A stretch of 64,000 nucleotides of DNA. It comes from Bacteriovoracaceae bacterium UBA6153. GTDB taxonomy: Bacteria > Bdellovibrionota > Bacteriovoracia > Bacteriovoracales > Bacteriovoracaceae. Of this stretch, positions 45,401 to 53,933 are shown piece by piece. The notes beneath the pieces were generated by a model. It saw only the letters and a program-made list of their open reading frames with translations, did not search any database and was not told where the DNA came from. The translations under genes and the position numbers were made by a program. Each line of letters starts with the position of its first letter. Within the stretch, counting starts at the first letter, position 1. The stretch lies in NCBI GenBank assembly GCA_002428265.1, contig DIUR01000034.1, positions 35,082 to 99,081 of the forward strand, written 5' to 3'.

Positions 45401-45952
45401 GAAGAGCAAAAACTACAAAAATACTCTCAGTCTATCATTATCAAAGGTGCTCATTCACCGGAGAGACTTTTAAGTGAAGTGACATTGTTTCTTCACCAGG
45501 TAGAAACTCAGTTATCAAAAGATAGACAAACGATGCTTCAAAAGCTTCGCGACCGTGAAGATATTTTTGAGCATAAAAAAATTCTTCTGGTTGATGATGA
45601 CGTCAGAAATATTTTTGCCTTAAGTGCAGCTCTTGAAAGTAAAGGGGCCCTGATTGAAACGGCCCGAAATGGTAAAGAAGCTGTTGAAAAAGTAAAAACA
45701 AATCCAGATATAGATTTAGTTTTGATGGATATCATGATGCCAGAAATGGATGGTTATGAAGCCACTAGAGAAATTAGAAAAGATCCACGCTTTAAGAGGC
45801 TTCCAATCATCGCTGTTACGGCCAAGGCCATGAGTGATGATCAGGAAAAATGTCGTGAAGCCGGAGCTAACGATTATCTGGCCAAACCAGTTGATCTCAA
45901 CAAGCTACTCTCGCTTCTTAGAGTATGGATGCCTCACAATGGAAGACTGTAA
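42434..45952 (+). CDS. Hybrid histidine kinase: CHASE3-GAF-HisKA-HATPase-REC-REC-REC
   Basis: An 1172-residue sensor. Two membrane helices flank a CHASE3-type domain (LNVDSVAGLRGYLITGQDDY, residues about 45-190). A GAF domain follows (about 240-395), then a long coiled coil (EELQTQQEELQANNEELEEQ), HisKA with the phosphorylated His near residue 504 (NMSHELRTPLNS), and HATPase (NLLSNAIKFTDKG, TGLGL). Three receivers begin near 779, 902 and 1048, each with its Asp (LDMNLPD, LDLHLPG, MDIMMPEMDG). It is the first gene of a tight six-gene run; cheR starts 3 bases after its stop. The signal is unknown. Confidence 0.95.
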   Translation: MKYSIDQNQFKKFTTRTVIIPVLGSFILSGVFIWIIFHLLSISEWVNHTNRVIGNSHEILQLNVDSVAGLRGYLITGQDDYLDQYNNAINSSEDKYMALEELTKDNPTQSILIKEIHNRYRVWDQSYGSKVIEAKKENRDYEKLFPSIEGKRQMDTIRILFARVIETERTLLVSREESAKETVSLTLSIVLGGGILAGVFLALFTRKQLTALSESYSGVIQRQVEQNQILEAQEWIQSGKSGLMDQIRGDHSLEELSLRAVNYICQRLDAKVAAIYNAEYKKEELILRRTAAYAFSDEALRQTEIIKLGQGLVGQAALENKVFSLKDIPDHYLTVNSSTGSAKPRHLIILPLTNDNQLKGALEIGFFTDIQDGVLEFLELCAESIAISLKSAEYRTTLRDLLEESQRQTEELQTQQEELQANNEELEEQTNALKESQVALETQQSELEQTNRQLAKQSMDLEVQADAVNLKNEELKKAQYSLEQKAHELELASQYKSQFLANMSHELRTPLNSTLILSQLLLEDKKKILGAEEKEFVQTILSSSNDLLTLINDILDLSKVEAGKIDLEPENVFLADFTQSMERLFKPIATNKKVEFKTEIDPDLAPSIFIDRQRLDQIMKNLLSNAIKFTDKGDVSIKISKVVGSPDRIDFSVTDSGIGIAPEQQKIIFDAFKQADGTTSRKYGGTGLGLTISKDLARLLGGDISVESVEGKGSTFKLNLPIKHDENMIKADNHTNVQRHEPNMIKSPVTIEANKPAPVHYESKPLPFEDDRHKLSDSVRILLVIEDDTNFAKILMGLSHEMKFNCIIAQSAEEGIKAAEEYLPQAIILDMNLPDRSGLTVIDDLKMNPKTRHIPIHIVSAQDQANIALQMGAIGYLRKPVSLVDMKSAINKLEEKLVHGLKRVLVVEDNKVQRESIKELIQDQMVEVVMAENAAMTLELLSKMSFDCMILDLHLPGMTGYELLEKMTTLENISHPPVIVYTGKDLSRAEEQKLQKYSQSIIIKGAHSPERLLSEVTLFLHQVETQLSKDRQTMLQKLRDREDIFEHKKILLVDDDVRNIFALSAALESKGALIETARNGKEAVEKVKTNPDIDLVLMDIMMPEMDGYEATREIRKDPRFKRLPIIAVTAKAMSDDQEKCREAGANDYLAKPVDLNKLLSLLRVWMPHNGRL

Positions 45953-45955
45953 AAA

Positions 45956-46783
45956 ATGACTGAAAAAACCGCCATTTTTGATATTGAAGTGAAGCTGTTT
46001 ATTCAAGCAGTCTTCATGCGCTATAATTATGACTTTAGGGATTATAGCTTAGCTTCAGTTAAAAGAAGGCTTTCAAGCGTAATGATGGTTCATAAAGTGA
46101 AAACCATTACCGCCCTTCAGGAAAAGGTTTTACATGAACCGGAATTTTTTACTGCAGTTCTTCAATACATGACCATTTCAACAACTGAAATGTTTAGAGA
46201 CCCTGATTACTTTAAAGCATTTCGTGAAAAAGTTATTCCCTATCTTCGCTCTTATCCATCGATTAAAATTTGGATCGCTGGTTGTAGCAGTGGAGAAGAG
46301 GCCTATTCTTTTGCCATTATTTTTAAAGAAGAAGGTCTTCTTAATCGAGTTATGATTTATGCAACAGATATCAATCCACTTATCTTAGAAAAGGCCAAGG
46401 CCGGTATTTATCGCCTTGAAGACATAAAGAAATACTCTATCAATTATCAAGAGGCCGGTGGAAAAGCATCGCTTTCTGATTATTATGCCGCCAACTATAA
46501 TGCTGTCGCTATTGATCCGGAGTTAAAGAAAAATATTATTTTTGCAGATCACAGCCTGGCCACTGATTCAGTTTTTTCTGAAATGCAGTTTGTTTCTTGT
46601 CGAAATGTTCTCATCTATTTTGACAAAAAATTGCAAGACCGTGCCATCACTCTTTTCCATGACTCTTTATCAATGCAGGGTTTTTTGGGAATTGGCTCCA
46701 AAGAGAGTTTAAAGTTCTCCAAGATGAGTCCTCGTTTTGAACATTGGTCGACGAATGAGCGCATATACAGGAAACTGAAATGA
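45956..46783 (+). CDS. cheR: CheR-type protein-glutamate methyltransferase
   Basis: A 275-residue methyltransferase. The N-terminal helical domain (YNYDFRDYSLASVKRRLSSV) and the SAM-binding domain (IKIWIAGCSSGEEAYSFAII, IYATDINPLILEKAKAG, FVSCRNVLIYFDKKLQDRAI) match CheR. It methylates Glu residues of a receptor or receptor-like coiled coil. Since no cheA or cheW is nearby and the gene follows a hybrid kinase, it more likely acts on that kinase or a non-chemotactic partner. Its stop overlaps the CheB gene start by 4 bases. Confidence 0.92.
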   Translation: MTEKTAIFDIEVKLFIQAVFMRYNYDFRDYSLASVKRRLSSVMMVHKVKTITALQEKVLHEPEFFTAVLQYMTISTTEMFRDPDYFKAFREKVIPYLRSYPSIKIWIAGCSSGEEAYSFAIIFKEEGLLNRVMIYATDINPLILEKAKAGIYRLEDIKKYSINYQEAGGKASLSDYYAANYNAVAIDPELKKNIIFADHSLATDSVFSEMQFVSCRNVLIYFDKKLQDRAITLFHDSLSMQGFLGIGSKESLKFSKMSPRFEHWSTNERIYRKLK

Positions 46784-47364
46784 TCAAACCTACAGATAGA
46801 TTAATCGAAGCTATTTTTATCGGCACCTCTGCCGGTGGAGTGCAGACGTTAAATACTCTCTTTGATCTGTTAGCTCCTAACTTTAAAATACCAATTGTTA
46901 CTGTCATTCATTTAGGTGAAAAACCTTTTATCCCAAGTGCTTTTAGAGCGCCACGAGGTCTCAAGATAATAGAAGCTGAGGAAAAGGATATGATCCAACC
47001 TGGCCTTATTTATTTTGCTCCGGCCAATTATCACTTGCTTATAGAAAGCGATAAAACATTTAGTCTGAGCAATGAAGAAAAAATCCAATTCGCTCGTCCT
47101 GCTCTGGATGTAACAATGGATTCAATGGCAGAAGTTTATAATAAAAAATTACTTGGAATTGTTCTGACTGGTGCCAACGAAGATGGTGCTGCCGGGCTTC
47201 TTGCCATAAAAGAAAATGGCGGGATGACAGTTGTCCAGAATCCAGCAAATGCATTGTATCCAACCATGCCTGAAGCAGCGATAAAAAAGAGCGCTCCTGA
47301 CTATATTTTAACACTAGAACAGATCGGATCGTTAATGTGCAATTTAAAAGGTGCTTATGAATAA
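46780..47364 (+). CDS. cheB: CheB methylesterase domain protein, no receiver
   Basis: A 194-residue protein containing only the CheB esterase domain. The triad is readable: Ser17 (GTSAGG), His44 (VIHLGEKPF) and Asp in TGANEDGAAGL; QNPANALYPTMPEAAI closes the domain. Normal CheB has an N-terminal receiver that controls the enzyme. Here it is missing; regulation may come from the REC-kinase encoded next or from the hybrid kinase receivers. It overlaps both neighbours by a few bases, so all are made together. Confidence 0.93.
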   Translation: MIKPTDRLIEAIFIGTSAGGVQTLNTLFDLLAPNFKIPIVTVIHLGEKPFIPSAFRAPRGLKIIEAEEKDMIQPGLIYFAPANYHLLIESDKTFSLSNEEKIQFARPALDVTMDSMAEVYNKKLLGIVLTGANEDGAAGLLAIKENGGMTVVQNPANALYPTMPEAAIKKSAPDYILTLEQIGSLMCNLKGAYE

Positions 47365-48478
47365 AGAAAATAAAATCAATATCCTTATTGTCGACGATAG
47401 ACCTGAAAACCTTATCTCGCTAGATAATCTCTTAAAAGAAGAAGGCGTGCAGATCTTCAAAGCACAATCAGGAATCGAAGCACTTGAGCTTTTACTCCAA
47501 CACAATTTTGCATTGGCGCTCCTTGATGTACAGATGCCTGAAATGAACGGCTTTGAGCTTGCCGAACTCATGAGAGGAAAAGAAAAAACAAAATCAATTC
47601 CCATTATTTTTGTCACAGCGGGGGCCATTGATGCTCAACACACCTTTATGGGTTATGATGCTGGGGCCGTCGATTTTCTCTATAAGCCTCTTGATGTAAG
47701 GATTGTAAAAAGCAAAGTTAAAGTTTTTAAAGAATTAGAACAACAAAAGATGGTTATTCAAGATCATCTCGATCAGCTCTCACAGGCCCTAAAGTGGCGT
47801 GATGACTTTTTATCAATCGCTTCTCATGAATTAAAAACGCCTATCACATCAATGAGACTTCAAACTCAAATTGCGATGAGAATGATTGAAAAGAGCGAAG
47901 ATAAAACATTACCTTATGAAAAACTAACTAAGTTTTTTTCTACGAATAATAAACAACTCGATAAACTGACAAGGCTTATAGAAGATCTTTTGGATACAAC
48001 CCGTATTCGTGCAGGAAAACTTACAGTAGAGCCGGTTGAAGTCAATTTATCTAATCTTGTTAATGATATTCTTGAAAGATTTTCTGATCAGCTTCAGGAA
48101 GCTGGTTGCACACTCACTGCTAATATTGAAAAATCTGTCATGGTTTATTGTGATCCATTTAGATCAGAACAAGTCTTTGTGAATCTTCTTTCTAATGTTA
48201 TGAAATACGCTCCAGGTAAGCCTGTTAGTATAAGCCTCTACCAAGAATCAGATGCTGCTTATTTAAAAGTTTCAGACAATGGCCCGGGAATCCCTGTTGA
48301 GAAATTGAAAACAATTTTTGAGCGCTTTAAGCGTGGAAATAAACATGAAGGGATCAGTGGTCTAGGTCTTGGCCTCTATATCGCCAAACAAGTCATGGAC
48401 GCTCACCAGGGCTCTATTAATGTCGAAAGTCAGCTAGGGTCTGGTAGTACATTTACGATTGGTTTTGTACGAAGTTAA
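47357..48478 (+). CDS. Hybrid response regulator-histidine kinase (REC-HisKA-HATPase)
   Basis: A 373-residue soluble protein with an N-terminal receiver (ILIVDDRPENL, ALLDVQMPEMNGFE with the phosphorylated Asp, FVTAG, YKPLD), a short coiled coil, then HisKA (IASHELKTPITSM) and HATPase (VNLLSNVMKYAPG, DNGPGIP, GLGLGLYIAK). No membrane helix. Such proteins pass phosphate from one kinase to another or act as intermediate sensors. The ATG at 47357 has AAAGG six bases before it and overlaps the cheB stop. It fits a phosphorelay with the large hybrid kinase upstream. Confidence 0.92.
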   Translation: MNKENKINILIVDDRPENLISLDNLLKEEGVQIFKAQSGIEALELLLQHNFALALLDVQMPEMNGFELAELMRGKEKTKSIPIIFVTAGAIDAQHTFMGYDAGAVDFLYKPLDVRIVKSKVKVFKELEQQKMVIQDHLDQLSQALKWRDDFLSIASHELKTPITSMRLQTQIAMRMIEKSEDKTLPYEKLTKFFSTNNKQLDKLTRLIEDLLDTTRIRAGKLTVEPVEVNLSNLVNDILERFSDQLQEAGCTLTANIEKSVMVYCDPFRSEQVFVNLLSNVMKYAPGKPVSISLYQESDAAYLKVSDNGPGIPVEKLKTIFERFKRGNKHEGISGLGLGLYIAKQVMDAHQGSINVESQLGSGSTFTIGFVRS

Positions 48479-48483
48479 ATTCA

Positions 48484-49020
48484 ATGACAAAAATCGTCGA
48501 AAAACATTCACTCATCAAACGTTGCACCCATTGGATGAATGTCGCTCTTCTTTGTCTCATGATTTGGAGTGGTATCCTTATCTACTGGGCCAATGATATC
48601 TATATCGTCATTCCTAACGAGTTTGCCCGCGCCCTCAACATTAATCAAAGACTAGCAGAAGGAATGGCCTGGCATTTTTTTATTATGTGGGGTTTTGTTT
48701 TAAATGGTCTCGTCTATCTTGCTTATCTCGTCTGTAGTGGTGATTGGAGATTTTCCAACTACAATAAAATACAAAAAATTGCCTATACCGCAGTCATTAT
48801 CATGGCCATCTGGGCAGTGCTCTCAGGTCTAGCTATTTATAAACCTGTTACATTAGGGTGGTTAACCAAAATTCTTGGTGGTTATGAAGCAGCAAGGTTT
48901 CAGCACTTTTTAATGATGTGTGGATTCGTTATTTTTATTCCCATTCATGTCATTCAGGTTTTAAGAGCTGGATGGAATAACTTCAGGTCCATGGTTGCGG
49001 GGTATGAAATTGAAAAATAG
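48484..49020 (+). CDS. Cytochrome b561-type membrane subunit
   Basis: A 178-residue protein with four membrane helices and haem-ligand His in RCTHWMNVALL, AWHFFIMWGF, FQHFLMMCGF and IPIHVIQVLRAG, the pattern of the PF01292 cytochrome b family that anchors periplasmic dehydrogenases and molybdoenzymes. It passes electrons between the quinone pool and a periplasmic partner, here the sulfite-oxidase-like protein encoded next, whose ATG lies 17 bases inside this gene. It starts 5 bases after the REC-kinase gene. Confidence 0.88.
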   Translation: MTKIVEKHSLIKRCTHWMNVALLCLMIWSGILIYWANDIYIVIPNEFARALNINQRLAEGMAWHFFIMWGFVLNGLVYLAYLVCSGDWRFSNYNKIQKIAYTAVIIMAIWAVLSGLAIYKPVTLGWLTKILGGYEAARFQHFLMMCGFVIFIPIHVIQVLRAGWNNFRSMVAGYEIEK

Positions 49021-49732
49021 ACTGATTATCTCACTGGCCTGCTTTACCCTTTTTTTTACTTTAGTCATTGTTGCCGTCAACTTGATTAAAAGTGGAGAGA
49101 AAATTGAGCGCTCGCCTGTGATTCTCAGAAAAACGTTAATGTTTAATGAAAGACTTTGGTCTAAGCTTTTTCCTCCTAAGAATCTCTCACTGGAGAGACC
49201 ATCGCCTCCCAAAGGAAAATTGCCAAGAGTTAACGGACGCATTGGATTGGAGACAGCTCCAGATGTGGCCAATTATAAAATTATAGTTGAGAGTCCTGAT
49301 AAAAAAATCACTCTTCCTTTATCTGCCATTTATGCCACCGCCAAAATTGGATACTCTACAGAATTTCGCTGCATCGAAGGCTGGAGCGAAGATATGCAGT
49401 TTGCAGGAGCACGGTTCTCTGATTTTTTAGATTTTTATAAGCTCGGAAGAAAATCTGACGGGACTTATTATAATTATGTAGGTCTTGAGACTCCTGATAG
49501 AAAATACTACGTCTCGATTGATATGGCCTCAATGCTTCACCCACAAACTCTCCTGGCCTATGAAATGAATCATAGTGAACTTCGCGCTCTTAATGGAGCT
49601 CCACTGAGACTCGCGATTCCTATTAAGTATGGGTATAAAAGCTTAAAGCGAGTTGGAAAAATTATTTTCTCGGATACTAGACCTCCTGACTACTGGGTCG
49701 AATACGGTTATGACTGGTATGCTGGTCTTTAA
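49004..49732 (+). CDS. Sulfite oxidase-like molybdopterin oxidoreductase, periplasmic
   Basis: A 242-residue protein with an N-terminal membrane anchor or signal (LIISLACFTLFFTLVIVAV) and a SUOX-fold domain. Cys123 in TEFRCIEGW is the expected molybdenum ligand; GARFSDFLDFYKL, NGAPLRLAIPIKYGYKSLKR and DYWVEYGYDWYAGL are the family stretches also found in MsrP/YedY. It binds molybdopterin and probably reduces or oxidises a small S- or N-oxide. With the cytochrome b it forms a membrane redox pair similar in plan to MsrPQ. The signalling genes ahead of it in the same run are unusual. Confidence 0.88.
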   Translation: MKLKNRLIISLACFTLFFTLVIVAVNLIKSGEKIERSPVILRKTLMFNERLWSKLFPPKNLSLERPSPPKGKLPRVNGRIGLETAPDVANYKIIVESPDKKITLPLSAIYATAKIGYSTEFRCIEGWSEDMQFAGARFSDFLDFYKLGRKSDGTYYNYVGLETPDRKYYVSIDMASMLHPQTLLAYEMNHSELRALNGAPLRLAIPIKYGYKSLKRVGKIIFSDTRPPDYWVEYGYDWYAGL

Positions 49733-51702
49733 TTTTTCCCCTTTAAGAAATCCTCCATATCCTTATTTCCAAAACTAAATCGCTTTCTTGAAGCAGACTG
49801 TTTCTCTATACACCACTCTTCAAAATTTGGAATCTGAACGGCGTCTTTTGGCAGTCGAGATTTTACATAATTGGAAGGTGCATATTGAGTTGTGCAAAAC
49901 TCTGCTGGCTCCATTGATTTCCAGTCAGATCTATTGCTTCTTAAGTTTTGTGCGGCCATTTGGAAGTGATAATTTAAAACCTGTTTTTTGTCGTTTAATG
50001 TGACTTTCATTGCCTCATCTAACAACCCTGTGCTTTTCATTTGTTTTATGAACTCGGCATCCCTTCTTTCTTCAATATCTTTTTTTGCCTCTTCTGTTAT
50101 ATCGGCCGGAAGATTTAATTTAGGAAATGCTCTACCGGCACCGAAGGCCCTCCACTTCTTATCATCTGCAACTATCGTTTTTGCTGCACACTCTTTCATA
50201 CTCTCTACAACACCATTCCAAATTTCCTGAGCACACAAACGATCAAAATCATAATGCATTTTCACCTGATCTGGCATGCTGGCCTTGATAATTTTATCAA
50301 TATCTGAATCAACTTTATTTTTTATATCTTCAAGATGCGGAGCAATCTTCTCTGCGAGTTCGGCATTCCCCACCGCTTTTTCTGCATATGAAGTCAGTAG
50401 CATTTCAAGATTATGATCGCTCTTTTTAATTCCGGCCTTCAACAAGGCCGCTGTTAGCTTATCTGTATTCGTGTTAGTGATGCTATCTTTTAAAATTTTA
50501 GAGTAACAATTATCAATAGTACTTTGATTTAACTTCACTTCTAAAAGATTAGGACAGCTCTTTTGTATTGAAGCGGCCTCTAGTCTTGTTTCCATTAAAT
50601 TTTTTAAAGAATCCTCTATCTCTGTGAAAAATAATTCCTGATTCTTTTTAGGGATGGGAATACAAGAGTCCAAGGATGTATATTCAACTCCTTTGAATAC
50701 TTCACTCTTTAAAAAATCATATTTTTTAGGACAACTTTTTTTAAAATCTTCTGATCCATACCTGTATGCTGAGATGGATTCTGCAAAATCTTCGGCCGGA
50801 TTTGTCAGTCCATACTTAGAGATAAAACAGGCATCTTTCCCACTTTCCCATTCATCTCCTTTTTTCGTCCATCCTGACATTTTCAACCATTTTGGACTAT
50901 TGTCCATATCAGAATAAAAATCAGAGATATTATGTGAGAACTCATGAAAAGTAGCATACTGTCTTTTTAAGGGAGCTGATTTGCTCCAGCCTCCAAAAAA
51001 CATAACGACTGCATTAGCAAGAACGTTACTATCTTTACCGTAAGCAGCTAAGGTGTAACCTCTTTCAAATAAAGTGAGACGCTGATTTGGTTTTCCTAAA
51101 GGAATCAAATGCTGAGGTAGATCTTCAAGTGCCAGGACAACATCATCCATTTCCTTTTCTTCGAATCTTGAACTTGAATCAAATGCATATTCGGAAGTGT
51201 TATAATTGTGTTTTAATTTCACCAAAAGCATTTTTTCAGCTAAGCTTTTTCCCCAGATTTTTTCCATCGCACACATGACTTTCCGGCATTCAGGATTGAT
51301 ATTAAATTCTTTTTGAAAATTTTTCTGACTTGCAGGCTTAAGCCCCCAACCAAATGAATCTTTTGCTGTTGTAAAGTCTTTAAATGCTCTTATTAGTATA
51401 GGAGACTCACCTTTAAAGTCGACTCCATTAACCACTGCATTTTGAACTTGATCTGGTTTTATTTTACTCTTTATAAATTCTTCTATCTCTGAACTTGATG
51501 GAACGCTCTTTGCTTTACAAGGAGAATTAGCAACCTGAAGATTGCTGGCACCAAACCACTCTAATCTTTGATTAAGTTTTTCAATGTCGGGAAAACTCAT
51601 ATCCAGAACTTTTCCCGTACATGGAGTTGCGACGATTTCATGATCATCATGGCAAAAAGAATCAAATGAATAAAAAAAGATAAAAAGAATTAAATATTTC
51701 AT
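49729..51702 (-). CDS. Secreted gluzincin-like metallopeptidase, unknown family
   Basis: A 657-residue exported protein (signal peptide LILFIFFYSFDSFC). HEFSH (His253, Glu254, His257) gives a HExxH zinc site, and PAEDFAESISAYRYG about 45 residues later provides the Glu expected for the third ligand. Helical regions with several Cys make up the C-terminal half, and NRSDWKSMEPAEFCTTQYAP lies near its end. A zinc peptidase acting outside the cytoplasm is likely. The family is unknown to me. It lies at the end of a three-gene minus-strand unit of exported proteins. Confidence 0.6.
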   Translation of the reverse strand: MKYLILFIFFYSFDSFCHDDHEIVATPCTGKVLDMSFPDIEKLNQRLEWFGASNLQVANSPCKAKSVPSSSEIEEFIKSKIKPDQVQNAVVNGVDFKGESPILIRAFKDFTTAKDSFGWGLKPASQKNFQKEFNINPECRKVMCAMEKIWGKSLAEKMLLVKLKHNYNTSEYAFDSSSRFEEKEMDDVVLALEDLPQHLIPLGKPNQRLTLFERGYTLAAYGKDSNVLANAVVMFFGGWSKSAPLKRQYATFHEFSHNISDFYSDMDNSPKWLKMSGWTKKGDEWESGKDACFISKYGLTNPAEDFAESISAYRYGSEDFKKSCPKKYDFLKSEVFKGVEYTSLDSCIPIPKKNQELFFTEIEDSLKNLMETRLEAASIQKSCPNLLEVKLNQSTIDNCYSKILKDSITNTNTDKLTAALLKAGIKKSDHNLEMLLTSYAEKAVGNAELAEKIAPHLEDIKNKVDSDIDKIIKASMPDQVKMHYDFDRLCAQEIWNGVVESMKECAAKTIVADDKKWRAFGAGRAFPKLNLPADITEEAKKDIEERRDAEFIKQMKSTGLLDEAMKVTLNDKKQVLNYHFQMAAQNLRSNRSDWKSMEPAEFCTTQYAPSNYVKSRLPKDAVQIPNFEEWCIEKQSASRKRFSFGNKDMEDFLKGKN

Positions 51703-51704
51703 TT

Positions 51705-52154
51705 CTATTTAATCCTTACTGAGTAAAGTGTTTTTCCTACCGGGTCTAAAACCAATTCCCCATCAGCATCTGAATACTTTTGATATTTTCCTGCGGCCCC
51801 ACCACTTACGGGAAATGGAGTGAGTTTATCTACACTAATATTTAATTCTGTTGGATTAACTGGTGGCCTTGGAGTTAGAAAGGTATAGTGAAACTCTTTG
51901 ACTACTGTTTTCTCAAAGGTAATCTCAAGAGAGTATTTAAAACCTCCCTGAGCATAATAATATTTAGCTCCTTCAATGAGGGCAGGTTTCCCCAGGATTT
52001 TTTCCACCTCAGCTTTAGTTGTTACTTTTATTTTCAATTGCTCTAATGGCGCAGGAAGAAGTCGCAGGACTGGGATCTTCCATCCACTACTTTTTTCGGC
52101 ATAAAGACTTTGAGAAATAACCAAAGTCATTAAAAGCAAAAGCGTCTTAAACAT
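51705..52154 (-). CDS. Small exported hypothetical protein
   Basis: About 149 residues with a signal peptide (KTLLLLMTLVISQSLYAEKS). A short globular domain follows: LRLLPAPLEQLKIKVTTKAEVEK and GKPALIEGAKYYYAQGGFKYSLEITFEKT; the E-x-x-I-L-GKP element resembles SmpA/BamE-like small domains, which is only a suggestion. ATG 52154 has GGTGA upstream and is preferred over the first ATG. It sits between two other exported-protein genes with 2-20 base gaps, so it is probably one operon with the HEFSH peptidase. Confidence 0.55.
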   Translation of the reverse strand: MFKTLLLLMTLVISQSLYAEKSSGWKIPVLRLLPAPLEQLKIKVTTKAEVEKILGKPALIEGAKYYYAQGGFKYSLEITFEKTVVKEFHYTFLTPRPPVNPTELNISVDKLTPFPVSGGAAGKYQKYSDADGELVLDPVGKTLYSVRIK

Positions 52155-52173
52155 TTTATTCACCATTTTTTTA

Positions 52174-53016
52174 TTACTTTGCTCTGGCCTTACTTTCTAC
52201 ATTTTTAAGAAGAGAGTCCATATCATCAAACTGAGGCTTATCCATTCTCTTTGAATCATTGACGACTTTTGAATCAGAAGTTGCCGGTGCCCGTCCTATA
52301 ACCGCCGGTGCAGTAACCTTAACCAGGTCTTCTTTTAATGGTGTAAGCAAATCAGAAAGATCCAAACCAGGACATTTTTTTGAAAGAAACTTATGAAGAG
52401 CAAGATTCGTTTTATGAACCAATTCGACTTTATCTTTCGTAATAGAATTTAAATCTGAGTTCAGCATCGAACACTTTTTATTATTTTTATCAGTGATCAC
52501 AACAGGCGTGTTTTTATTAGTAAGCGGAGTCGCCCCCATTCTATAGCCTAAATCAACGACCAGACCTTTTGAAAAACTCTCAATCTCAATACCACTTTTA
52601 TTTTTAGAATCGATTACACTTGAGACTTTCATCTTAATGTCGCTAGAGCTTACTTTTCCATTTTTATCAAAATCAAAAACAACACCACTTGGGTGAGTTA
52701 GATTCAGGCCTTCAGAGCTTGCTTTCATTTTCTTTTCAGTCTTCATTGGAAATAAATAAAAGACTCTCGCCCCTGTGGAATTTGAATTGGTTGTTCCTGG
52801 AAAATTGCTAAAAACTTGAATCATCCCATCATCATTAATCGTGATATTTCTATAATGATCAGGACTGGTTTTATCTGCATTCACCAAAATTCTGCAAAAC
52901 ATATCCTGATACTGAATATTGTTTCCGTACTTTCCAGTATTAACCGGACATTCTTTTGAAAATGCATCAAATGAAAATAGGGTCATAGCTAGAAATGCAA
53001 AATTAAGTGTTTTCAT
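52174..53016 (-). CDS. Exported hypothetical protein
   Basis: A 280-residue protein with a signal peptide (FAFLAMTLFSFDAFSKE), a beta-rich first half (MIQVFSNFPGT, GLNLTHPSGVVFDFDKNGKV), four Cys and a Pro/Ala/Lys tail (KVTAPAVIGRAPATSDSK and onwards). No known domain is recognised. It is the first gene of the minus-strand unit that ends with a predicted zinc peptidase, so it may be a substrate, inhibitor or partner of that enzyme; context only. Confidence 0.5.
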   Translation of the reverse strand: MKTLNFAFLAMTLFSFDAFSKECPVNTGKYGNNIQYQDMFCRILVNADKTSPDHYRNITINDDGMIQVFSNFPGTTNSNSTGARVFYLFPMKTEKKMKASSEGLNLTHPSGVVFDFDKNGKVSSSDIKMKVSSVIDSKNKSGIEIESFSKGLVVDLGYRMGATPLTNKNTPVVITDKNNKKCSMLNSDLNSITKDKVELVHKTNLALHKFLSKKCPGLDLSDLLTPLKEDLVKVTAPAVIGRAPATSDSKVVNDSKRMDKPQFDDMDSLLKNVESKARAK

Positions 53017-53122
53017 AGATAACTTATCGCCAGAACAAGCGCTTTACATGAGTAAAAAGGTTAACAATTCGGTCCTCTCGAAGTAGCATAAGCCATGGAA
53101 TTATCATCTTCAGGAGAAAATA

Positions 53123-53866
53123 ATGAACGTTTTTATAACTGGTGCAACGGCAGGCTTCGGGGCCGCAATGGTGAGAAGATTCATTAAGTCCGGCCATACT
53201 GTTATCGCAACAGGAAGGCGAATTGAAAGGCTTGAGTCCATGAAGGCCGAGTTCGGAAATAAAATTCATACACTTTGTCTTGATGTAACTGACAAAGTAC
53301 AAGTTGAAAAAGCGATCGACTCTCTTCCTGAAGACTGGTCAAAAATAGATGTCCTGATCAACAACGCTGGTCTTGCTCTTGGAACGGACCCCGTTCAAAA
53401 TGCCTCCCTTAATGATTGGGAAACGATGATTGATACAAATATCAATGGTCTTCTCTACTGCACTCATAAAATTCTTCCAGGCATGGTTAAAAGAAACTCA
53501 GGACATATTATTAATCTAGGCTCCGTCGCTGGAGAATTTCCCTATGCTGGTGGAAATATCTATGGGGCCACCAAGGCCTTTGTTCACCAATTAAGTCTCA
53601 ACATGAGATCTGATTTACTAGGGACAAAAGTTCGAGTGACAAACATAGAGCCTGGTATGTGCCACACTGAATTTTCTGAAGTGCGCTTCAAAGGTGATAA
53701 ATCAAAAGCAGACTCAGTCTATGCAGGCGTGAATGCTTTATCGGCAGATGATATTGCCGAGACTATTGAATGGGTCATGACAAGGCCCTCTCACGTCAAT
53801 ATCAATGTGATTTCACTGATGCCAACCCAGCAGGCATTTGCAGGATTTTCTATAGATAGAACCTGA
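53123..53866 (+). CDS. ydfG: NAD(P)-dependent short-chain dehydrogenase, YdfG-like
   Basis: A 247-residue SDR enzyme. ITGATAGFG is the cofactor loop, NNAGLALG the stabilising segment, and the catalytic Ser in NLGSVAG with Tyr/Lys in YGATKAFV complete the site. EPGMCHTEFSEVRFKGD closely follows YdfG of E. coli, the NADP-dependent 3-hydroxy acid dehydrogenase that also reduces malonic semialdehyde and oxidises serine and allo-threonine. The Arg in ATGRRIERL supports NADP over NAD. CAGGAGA precedes the ATG. No operon partner. Confidence 0.93.
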   Translation: MNVFITGATAGFGAAMVRRFIKSGHTVIATGRRIERLESMKAEFGNKIHTLCLDVTDKVQVEKAIDSLPEDWSKIDVLINNAGLALGTDPVQNASLNDWETMIDTNINGLLYCTHKILPGMVKRNSGHIINLGSVAGEFPYAGGNIYGATKAFVHQLSLNMRSDLLGTKVRVTNIEPGMCHTEFSEVRFKGDKSKADSVYAGVNALSADDIAETIEWVMTRPSHVNINVISLMPTQQAFAGFSIDRT

Positions 53867-53933
53867 GTATTCTAGTCGCGGTACATATCTTCCTAGCTAA
53901 GATTGACAGGCCTCTCCTTGATACAATCAAGGA

